Shown piece after piece: positions 57,912 through 64,000 of a stretch of DNA of 64,000 bases. Position numbers and translations under genes: made by a program. Position 1 is the first letter of the stretch. Each line of letters opens with the position of its first letter. Below the pieces are notes generated by a model. That model saw nothing but the letters and a program-made list of their open reading frames with translations, made no database searches and was not told the origin of the DNA. Origin of the DNA: Paenibacillus sp. FSL H7-0737 (GTDB lineage Bacteria; Bacillota; Bacilli; Paenibacillales; Paenibacillaceae); contig NZ_CP009279.1 in assembly GCF_000758545.1 (NCBI RefSeq), forward strand, positions 2,356,001 to 2,420,000, given 5' to 3'.

Positions 57912-59255
57912 ATGAAGACAACAGAACTCAATGTATTAAAAGATCCAATTTCCAAACTATTTCGCGGTTATGCAATCCCCGGGATCGTAGCTTCACTTTC
58001 TATGTGTCTGTACGGAATTATTAACGGAATCATTTTGGGACGTTTTGTAGGACCTAATGCGCTAGCTGCAGTGAATATGGCTTCACCGATTTTTAATATT
58101 ATTTCGTGTATAGGGATCTTAATTGCCATTGGGGGAAATACATTAACCGCTATTAGTCTGGGAAAGCAGAACAAGGGGAAAGCCAACCACTACTTCAATA
58201 ATGCTTTTTACACACTGCTCATGATAGCCATAGTTATTTTCATAATGGTAGTTTTTTTTCCTCATGTACTGGCTAGAATAGTTGGAGCAAATTCAGTGCT
58301 TTTTCCTATGGTTGTTGATTACATACAGACTTTTGGTGTATTTGTCGTGCCTGTAATTTTTAATATTTTACTTGGTATTTCATTGCAATCTATGGGGAAA
58401 CCTCAGCTTTATATGGTTGGTAATTTACTGAGTGTAGTTTTGAATATCATCTTGGATTTAATTTTTATCTGCGTTTTCGATATGGGGATTACCGGTGCTG
58501 CTTTGGCATCTGGGATCAGTGCAACGATTGTTTTTATATTATTTTTCTCGAATTTTAATTTTATCTCAAAGGATAGCATTTTAAGAGTGGGTAGATGGAA
58601 AATGGATTTTAAAGCAATCGGAAGGATGATCTATAACGGTTCCTCGGAAGCGATTACGCAATTCAGTGCGGGTTTTTCTTCTATGATCTTCAACTGGATT
58701 TTGATCTCTAAATTTGGTGAAATAGGGGTATCTTCATTTGCGGTAGTTCAGTATATCTCACTTGTAGTTAATGCAGTTATCATGGGCATGTCGAGAGGGT
58801 TAGGAGCCATTAGCAGCGTGAATTACGGAGCGAAGGAATATAGCCGTATAACGGAATTGATTACCATGGCGATTAAAATAGTGACATTAGTTGGTGTGGT
58901 TTGTACAGCGATATTGATTATTTTTAAATCACCCTTAATTTCTCTTTTTGTAAAAGACAATCTTCAGGTCATGACTACATCAAGTGAAATCATCACATTT
59001 TATAGCTTTAATTTTATCTTTGTAGGGGCCAATATTATAATTAACGCTTTGTACACAGCCATTAACAATCCAAGAACATCCGCGATTTTGGCGATTTTAC
59101 GGTATGTCTTGTTGATGGGGAATTTCTTTATCCTTCCTTTAATGCTTGGTAACATCGGCTTATGGCTTTCCTTTGTAGTGGCAGAGATAATCTGTGTCGT
59201 GGTAAGCTATGTTTGTTTGAGGAAGACAATGCAAAAGTGGAGTATCAACCAGTAA
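57912..59255 (+). CDS. MATE family efflux transporter (MepA/DinF-like)
   Basis: A 447-residue, twelve-helix MATE exporter. The N-terminal LFRGYAIPGIVASLSMCLYGIINGIILGRFVGPNALAAVNMA and the repeat in the second half (GRMIYNGSSEAITQFSAGFSSMIFNWIL) are typical. The transport substrate is unknown. ATG at 57912 is preferred because GGAGA lies eight bases upstream; the in-frame ATG at 57897 has no site. It is the first gene of a three-gene set, 26 bp before the acyltransferase. Confidence 0.88.
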   Translation: MKTTELNVLKDPISKLFRGYAIPGIVASLSMCLYGIINGIILGRFVGPNALAAVNMASPIFNIISCIGILIAIGGNTLTAISLGKQNKGKANHYFNNAFYTLLMIAIVIFIMVVFFPHVLARIVGANSVLFPMVVDYIQTFGVFVVPVIFNILLGISLQSMGKPQLYMVGNLLSVVLNIILDLIFICVFDMGITGAALASGISATIVFILFFSNFNFISKDSILRVGRWKMDFKAIGRMIYNGSSEAITQFSAGFSSMIFNWILISKFGEIGVSSFAVVQYISLVVNAVIMGMSRGLGAISSVNYGAKEYSRITELITMAIKIVTLVGVVCTAILIIFKSPLISLFVKDNLQVMTTSSEIITFYSFNFIFVGANIIINALYTAINNPRTSAILAILRYVLLMGNFFILPLMLGNIGLWLSFVVAEIICVVVSYVCLRKTMQKWSINQ

Positions 59256-59281
59256 CAGCAGAATAAAAGAGGAGTTTTGAA

Positions 59282-60553
59282 GTGAAAAAGTGGTACAAAC
59301 TTGATAACGCAGCAAAACTATTTCCATCCGTTACAAACACAAAAAACACTTCCGTTTATCGGATCTCAGCTGTTCTGACAAATCCTGTAGATGTGGATGC
59401 GTTACAGCAAGCCGCCGATACGGTATTCGACAGATTTCCGATGTTCACTGTGAAGCTTCGCAGGGGTGTGTTTTGGAATTATTTAGAGTCTAGCACGGAT
59501 AAAATTGTGATCGCTGAGGATCAGCAGTATCCTTGTCGCAACATTGATCCAACTACAAACAATGGATATTTATTTAAGGTTTTATACTACAAAAATAGAG
59601 TCTCTGTTGAAGTGTTCCATGCGCTTACGGATGGTAATGGGGCTGTCGAGTTTTTAAAATCACTGCTGTACTATTATCTAATGTATATGGGACATGAAAT
59701 TGACACTGAGGACCGGATTTTACTCGCTGATTCAGGAGTGGATATCCATGATATGGAGGATGCTTTTCGCAGATACTACAAGGATTGTTATGTTGAATCG
59801 GTTAGAAACAGCCGAGCGTACCACATTAAAGGTACAGCTTTCGAACAGTTCGGAAATAACGTGGTACACGGGGTCGTAAGTGCCTCCCAATTGAATGCCC
59901 TCGCTAAGCAAAAAGGTAGTACGATCACTGCTTATTTATCCGCATTACTGAGTTATTCTATTTATCAAACAAGAATCAAATATAGCAAAAGTAACGCTCC
60001 CGTGGTTATCGCAGTGCCTGTCAACTTGCGCAAGGCATTCCCTTCACGTACTCTTCGTAACTTCTTTGGCGTAGTTAATCTTGGCGCGCGAATTACGGAA
60101 GATACCACACTGGATGAATTAATTTTTAGAATGAATGAGATGCTGAAGTATAAAACGGGGAAAGAAAATTTGCAAAATATCATTTACAATAATGTGGCGC
60201 TTGAACGGAACAAAGCTACGCTATTTGTCCCGTTATTTTTGAAGAACTGGTTCGTGAATTTAGGGTTTCATATGCTTGGGGAAAGTAAAAGAACACTGAC
60301 CTTGTCCAATATCGGTAATATTATGTTGCCACAGCAAATGTACAAGCACGTAGAGCTAATCGAGGCATTAGTCTATCCATCCAATAAAAGCCCTATGAAC
60401 TGTGGGATCAGCTCAGTCAATGATAAGCTGGTGATCACGTTTACCAGAAATATAGTGGAATCCGATATATTGCAATATTTCTTTTCGACCTTAGCGGGTG
60501 AGGCTGGACTTGAAGTTAAAATCTACTCAAACGATTGGGGGATTAGCGAATGA
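59282..60553 (+). CDS. condensation-fold acyltransferase (alcohol acetyltransferase-like, HxxxDG)
   Basis: A 423-residue protein with the chloramphenicol-acetyltransferase/condensation fold. The catalytic motif H113-ALT-D117-G118 lies in EVFHALTDGNGAVEFLKSLL, and a structural motif like the DFG-type loop appears near RNFFGVVNLGA. It resembles the AATase/COG4908 group. It probably transfers an acyl group to an alcohol or amine of a small molecule. The start is GTG at 59282, with AGAGGAG eight bases upstream. It overlaps the next gene by four bases, so it is coupled to it. Confidence 0.83.
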   Translation: MKKWYKLDNAAKLFPSVTNTKNTSVYRISAVLTNPVDVDALQQAADTVFDRFPMFTVKLRRGVFWNYLESSTDKIVIAEDQQYPCRNIDPTTNNGYLFKVLYYKNRVSVEVFHALTDGNGAVEFLKSLLYYYLMYMGHEIDTEDRILLADSGVDIHDMEDAFRRYYKDCYVESVRNSRAYHIKGTAFEQFGNNVVHGVVSASQLNALAKQKGSTITAYLSALLSYSIYQTRIKYSKSNAPVVIAVPVNLRKAFPSRTLRNFFGVVNLGARITEDTTLDELIFRMNEMLKYKTGKENLQNIIYNNVALERNKATLFVPLFLKNWFVNLGFHMLGESKRTLTLSNIGNIMLPQQMYKHVELIEALVYPSNKSPMNCGISSVNDKLVITFTRNIVESDILQYFFSTLAGEAGLEVKIYSNDWGISE

Positions 60554-61224
60554 CCAAATGTATTCGTTGCAACGTGACGGTTGATAATCAACATTATCGT
60601 TGTCCACTATGCTCCAAGCCACTTAAGATCAGGGGAGAGAGCACGACAGAATACCCGTCCTATAAAGAGATCTATCAGGAAACCAAACCATTTACGGTAG
60701 CTAAATTGTTCCTCTTTTTGACTATATCTGCGATCGTGCTTTCGATTACAATTAATGCGTTGACCTATCATATCAATCCGAGAATATGGTCAATTATCGT
60801 AAGTACAGGTCTTATCTATGCGTGGATCGTTGTTAAAGACACCATTTTATCTAATAAACATATTGGCAGGAAAATTTTATATCACTATGTCATGTTGTCC
60901 ATTTTCCTTTTGGTGATCGATATATTCGTTGGTTTTAGGGGATGGTCTACCAACTATGCAATCCCACTGTTTGGAGTGGCAGCTACGTTTATTATGACTG
61001 TGCTCGCAATTGTTCAAAAATCATTATGGCGTCATGATATAGGCTATATTTTAGCGATGTTCTTTATTAATTTATGTCCTATGCTTCTGTTTGTATTTAA
61101 TTTGTCTCATGTCATTTGGACCAGTGTTTTCTCTATCGTATACTCACTCCTAACCATTATTGGGATGATAATTTTTTCTGACCGGAAATTTATAAGCGAA
61201 ATCAGAAGAAGATTCCATTATTAA
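60550..61224 (+). CDS. zinc-ribbon membrane protein (DUF6320-like)
   Basis: A 224-residue protein with an N-terminal CxxC-x10-CxxC zinc ribbon (C4, C7, C18, C21; CIRCNVTVDNQHYRCPLC) and six membrane helices (about residues 48-205). I believe it matches DUF6320, a family with no assigned function that tends to sit next to alcohol-acetyltransferase-like genes. ATGA overlap with the acyltransferase at 60550-60553 indicates coupled translation. It might be a membrane partner of the acyltransferase or an additional enzyme. Confidence 0.78.
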   Translation: MTKCIRCNVTVDNQHYRCPLCSKPLKIRGESTTEYPSYKEIYQETKPFTVAKLFLFLTISAIVLSITINALTYHINPRIWSIIVSTGLIYAWIVVKDTILSNKHIGRKILYHYVMLSIFLLVIDIFVGFRGWSTNYAIPLFGVAATFIMTVLAIVQKSLWRHDIGYILAMFFINLCPMLLFVFNLSHVIWTSVFSIVYSLLTIIGMIIFSDRKFISEIRRRFHY

Positions 61225-61282
61225 TAATCGAGATAGATTTATTCCAGTCTATAATTAAATATTTAGGTTTATTATGCATATT

Positions 61283-61311
61283 AACCACGTCCTTTGGATG
61301 TGGTTTTTTTG
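61283..61311 (+). terminator. terminator of the MATE-acyltransferase cassette
   Basis: AACCAC-G-TCC pairs with GGA-T-GTGGTT around TTT, then a seven-T tail. The remaining intergenic stretch to 61430 holds nothing that I recognise. Confidence 0.82.
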
Positions 61312-61431
61312 TGGATTTAAGAAAGTGAAGGGTTCATACGACACCGAATTCCTATTTTTCTACAAGAAAGGTTGTCCTTTTTAATGGGATGTTTAAGGTA
61401 TTTTTGCTAGTTTAAAATTAAAATAAAATTC

Positions 61432-61461
61432 TTGACACTTCCTAATGATAACCATTATCAT
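61432..61461 (+). promoter_or_regulatory. promoter of the iron transport operon
   Basis: TTGACA (61432-61437) and TATCAT (61456-61461) are 18 bp apart. The -10 lies inside the first Fur box. Confidence 0.65.
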
Positions 61462-61494
61462 AGGAGTGGTAGATGAAAATGAAAATCATTATCA
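61446..61494 (+). promoter_or_regulatory. two Fur boxes
   Basis: TGATAACCATTATCA (61446-61460) and TGAAAATCATTATCA (61480-61494) each differ from the Bacillus 7-1-7 Fur consensus TGATAATNATTATCA at one position. They cover the -10 and the start of transcription, so iron-dependent repression is expected. Confidence 0.85.
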
Positions 61495-61536
61495 CTACTT
61501 GGAACGTATAATTATACATACTCGGAGGGATAGATT

Positions 61537-62574
61537 TTGAAGAAATTATTAGTACTTATGGTTGTTGCAGCGCTTACTGCGATGACTGCATGTTCGTCCA
61601 CCAATACAGCGGACAATCAAACCAAGAATGAAGCCGTAACGAATACAGCTGCTAATGAAACGAAAGAAGCAAATGCAGCGAATACAACAGAAGCAGCGAA
61701 AACAGCGGATGCTGGAAAGGAATACAGTCTGGAGAATGATGGTGTAGATGAAGCATTGTTCAATGAAGCATTAAGCCAGTTTCCAGCCACAGTTCCACAG
61801 CGAATTGTAACTACATCTGTACCATTAACAGAAATGCTCTATTTGCTTGGAATCACACCAGTTGGGGTGCCAACCTCCACCAATCCAATCCCTGCTGATT
61901 TTGAATCGATAGAAAAAATTGGTTCGCCAATGGCACCGGATCTTGAAGTAGTAACAAAGCTTGAGCCAGACTTGCTGCTGGGAGCAGAATCGCTTCGAAG
62001 CACGCTGGATAAGACACTGGAAGGCATGGATTTGCAAAAAGCGTATCTACGCACAGAATCCTTCGAGGATTTAAAGCTTAGCCTTAAAGTATTAGGTACT
62101 TATTTTAATAAAAAAGATGAGATGAATGCGGCTTTGAGTAAGATATTGGATAAAGAAAATGAGCTAAGTAAATTAGCCGCAGGAAAAGAACTGCCGAGCG
62201 TGATGCTCGTTATTGGAACCTCTGATTCCTTCATGGTTATGAGTGAGAAATCTTATCTAGGTAGTTTGGTGAAAAAGCTTGGCGCTGATAACATTGCTAC
62301 TTCTGTACTTAAAGTTACCGATACTTACTCTCCTATTAATATGGAGAACGTCGTAGCCGCTGATCCTGACGTCATTCTCGTATTGGCTTCAGGTGACCAC
62401 GGAGCGACAAAGGACAAATTTAAAAAAGAAATAGAGAAAAATGAAACTTGGACGAAGCTCTCTGCTTATAAAAACGACAAAATTCAGATTTTAGATTACA
62501 GTGTGTTCGGGGTAACCTCGATCATTAATGCAGAAACAGCCCTAACTGAAATCGCAAAATACTTTTATGAATAA
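61537..62574 (+). CDS. iron/siderophore ABC transporter substrate-binding lipoprotein
   Basis: A 345-residue surface lipoprotein of the class III binding proteins (FecB/FhuD type). A signal peptide with lipobox AMTAC (lipidated cysteine near residue 19) is followed by an N/T/A-rich linker (about residues 22-68). The two-lobed binding domain has RIVTTSVPLTEMLYLLGI, VTKLEPDLLLG and VVAADPDVILVLASGDHG. The start is TTG at 61537, which has GGAGGGA upstream. Fur boxes and the downstream permease and ATPase genes define a ferric-chelate importer; the particular chelate is unknown. Confidence 0.9.
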   Translation: MKKLLVLMVVAALTAMTACSSTNTADNQTKNEAVTNTAANETKEANAANTTEAAKTADAGKEYSLENDGVDEALFNEALSQFPATVPQRIVTTSVPLTEMLYLLGITPVGVPTSTNPIPADFESIEKIGSPMAPDLEVVTKLEPDLLLGAESLRSTLDKTLEGMDLQKAYLRTESFEDLKLSLKVLGTYFNKKDEMNAALSKILDKENELSKLAAGKELPSVMLVIGTSDSFMVMSEKSYLGSLVKKLGADNIATSVLKVTDTYSPINMENVVAADPDVILVLASGDHGATKDKFKKEIEKNETWTKLSAYKNDKIQILDYSVFGVTSIINAETALTEIAKYFYE

Positions 62575-62590
62575 TTAAAGGAGACAGCAA

Positions 62591-63580
62591 GTGATAAATA
62601 CATCTCGTAGCAGAATAGTTGTTATTGTAACGGTTCTATTAGCGCTCGTTGCCGCGATTATTGCCATCGGATTAGGCTCTGTTTTCATTCCGGTATCAGA
62701 CATACTAAGCACGATCTTTGGTTCATCGTCTAAGGCGGTGAATGCCACCATCATATGGGATATTCGATTGCCACGTGTGTTACTGGCGATGATCATCGGA
62801 GCGAATATAGCGATCTCGGGCGCACTGCTGCAAGCTGTGATGGGTAACCCACTTGCTGATCCTGGATTGACGGGTGTAACTAGCGGCGCGGCTGCATGTG
62901 TTCTTGTTATAATGCTTGCTGCACCACAGTATACTGAGTTCATTCCGATTGCCGCTTTTGTTGGAGGGCTAATTGCTGCTGGTATTGTATATGCATTAGC
63001 TTGGAGACGAACCGGTATTTCACCGATTACTATTATTTTATCTGGTGTTGCTGTGAATGCGCTTTGCGGAGGACTCATTGGACTATTAACAATCATGTAC
63101 AGCGATAGACTCCCTGCAGCGGTTCAATGGCTTAACGGCAGTCTTGCGGCAAAAGGGAATAATGCGTTGATGATGGTCTTCCCATATGCGATTGCAGGTT
63201 GGATCCTATCGTTCTTTGCCATTCGTAAGGCAAATATCATTCGTTTGGGTGATCAGGTGGCTTCGAATCTGGGTGAAAATGTGAACCGAATTCGTATCCT
63301 GCTCTCCTTGCTGGCAGTATTTCTAGCGGCTATTTCTGTAGCAGCCATTGGAATGATCGGATTTGTCGGTCTAGTTGTACCTCATATGGCGAGATTGCTC
63401 GTGGGTTCAGATTACAAATATCTTTTGCCGATGAGTATGGCTCTTGGTGCATTGGTTCTGTTAATTGCGGATACAGGTGGACGTACCCTGTTTGCACCCC
63501 TAGATATCCCTGCGGGTATCCTTATGGCTGTGATTGGCGGACCATATTTTCTATACCTGATGAGAAAGAAGGCGTTCTAA
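62591..63580 (+). CDS. FecCD family ABC importer permease
   Basis: A 329-residue BtuC/FecCD-type permease with about ten helices. Family motifs include RLPRVLLAMIIGANIAISGALLQAVMGNPLADPGLTG and AAIGMIGFVGLVVPHMARLLVG, the coupling-helix region. Only one permease gene is present, so the channel is probably a homodimer. The start is GTG at 62591, with AAAGGAG eight bases upstream and 16 bp after the binding-protein stop. Confidence 0.94.
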   Translation: MINTSRSRIVVIVTVLLALVAAIIAIGLGSVFIPVSDILSTIFGSSSKAVNATIIWDIRLPRVLLAMIIGANIAISGALLQAVMGNPLADPGLTGVTSGAAACVLVIMLAAPQYTEFIPIAAFVGGLIAAGIVYALAWRRTGISPITIILSGVAVNALCGGLIGLLTIMYSDRLPAAVQWLNGSLAAKGNNALMMVFPYAIAGWILSFFAIRKANIIRLGDQVASNLGENVNRIRILLSLLAVFLAAISVAAIGMIGFVGLVVPHMARLLVGSDYKYLLPMSMALGALVLLIADTGGRTLFAPLDIPAGILMAVIGGPYFLYLMRKKAF

Positions 63581-63581
63581 C

Positions 63582-64000
63582 ATGTTTACTGTCGATTCCA
63601 TTTCGATTCGGTATGAGCAGAAAAGCGTGATTAACAACTTCTCTTTTTCCGTAAAAAAGGGTGAGATCGTCTCCATCATAGGACCGAACGGCTCCGGCAA
63701 ATCCACTTTGCTCAAAGCGGTATCACGGCTAATTCCTTATCACACGGGTACGGTCATACTCGATGGTACGGATCTGAAGACCATGAGCGCCAAACAAGTC
63801 GCACGAAAAATGTGCATGCTGAGCCAGAAGAATCAAGCACCGAGTGATATGACTGTGATCGATCTGGTCTCGTATGGCAGATATCCACACAAAAAGTGGT
63901 TTGAAAGATTGAACCAAGAGGATATGGACATTGTTCATTGGGCCCTTGAAAAGACACATTTGATGGAGTATAAGGACCGAGCCGTAGCTTCATTGTCAGG
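63582..64000 (+). CDS. FecE/FhuC-like ABC importer ATPase (3' end outside window)
   Basis: The frame opens at ATG 63582, one base after the permease stop, and runs to the window end, giving 139 residues. Walker A is IIGPNGSGKST (about residues 33-43) and the Q-loop region is MLSQKNQAPSDMTVIDLV. The signature is cut at ALSG-like ASLSG at the last codons. It matches the ferric-siderophore/cobalamin importer ATPases and completes the operon with the binding protein and permease. Walker B and the switch region are missing from view. Confidence 0.93.
   Translation, partial: MFTVDSISIRYEQKSVINNFSFSVKKGEIVSIIGPNGSGKSTLLKAVSRLIPYHTGTVILDGTDLKTMSAKQVARKMCMLSQKNQAPSDMTVIDLVSYGRYPHKKWFERLNQEDMDIVHWALEKTHLMEYKDRAVASLS

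Overview
The window looks like chromosomal DNA of a Paenibacillus-type spore-former (Firmicutes, Bacillales). The reasons are the moderately AT-rich composition, strong AGGAGG-type ribosome binding sites with many GTG/TTG starts, two YjcZ-type sporulation miniproteins, the YhaO/YhaN, YugP, YitT, YtpB, YkvI and YesL-like (DUF624) families, a Bacillus-type GlnR box, and Firmicute 6S RNA. I see no integrase, transposase, prophage or CRISPR array, so it reads as an ordinary chromosome carrying small accessory cassettes.

Layout. 1-8.2 kb: end of a cold-shock gene, an MFS transporter, a YtpB-type terpene synthase followed by 6-phosphofructokinase, a MATE exporter, a predicted glycoside hydrolase and a YitT protein. 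8.2-13 kb: DEAD-box RNA helicase with a long leader, a YjcZ peptide, a DUF624 membrane protein, 6S RNA, a DUF1499-like protein and thiol peroxidase. 13-16 kb: rhomboid protease, LysR regulator, YugP protease and MerR regulator. 16-20 kb: a nitrogen-controlled unit of ammonium transporter, DUF294 nucleotidyltransferase-like protein and DEDDh exonuclease, with a perfect GlnR/TnrA box. 20-32 kb: mostly housekeeping genes (TlpA-like thioredoxin, citramalate synthase, DNA polymerase IV, ferredoxin, L,D-transpeptidase, PyrD, small alarmone synthetase, 16S rRNA m5C methyltransferase, pseudouridine synthase, HAD phosphatase) and a large hairpin element. 32-33.5 kb: a c-di-GMP-I riboswitch in front of a secreted protein of unknown function.

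33.8-40.6 kb: a penicillin-binding-protein-like serine hydrolase, a three-gene ABC-2 exporter, and a TetR gene divergent from a reductase/phosphatase/methyltransferase operon. 40.6-51.5 kb: second YjcZ peptide, second RsmF paralogue, a glycosyltransferase followed by yhaO-yhaN (with a GC-rich island inside yhaN), a YkvI transporter, xpt, small unknown genes and tRNA-Leu(CAG). 51.6-54.1 kb: a YtrA-like GntR/ABC operon with a clear promoter-operator. 54.3-57 kb: methyltransferase, AprX-like subtilase and a short unknown basic protein. 57-61.2 kb: a MerR-controlled cassette of MATE exporter, HxxxDG acyltransferase and zinc-ribbon membrane protein, the best candidate here for an undescribed pathway. 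61.4-64 kb: a Fur-box-preceded iron/siderophore ABC importer, cut by the window end.

All assignments come from reading motifs and family resemblance. No database search was run.
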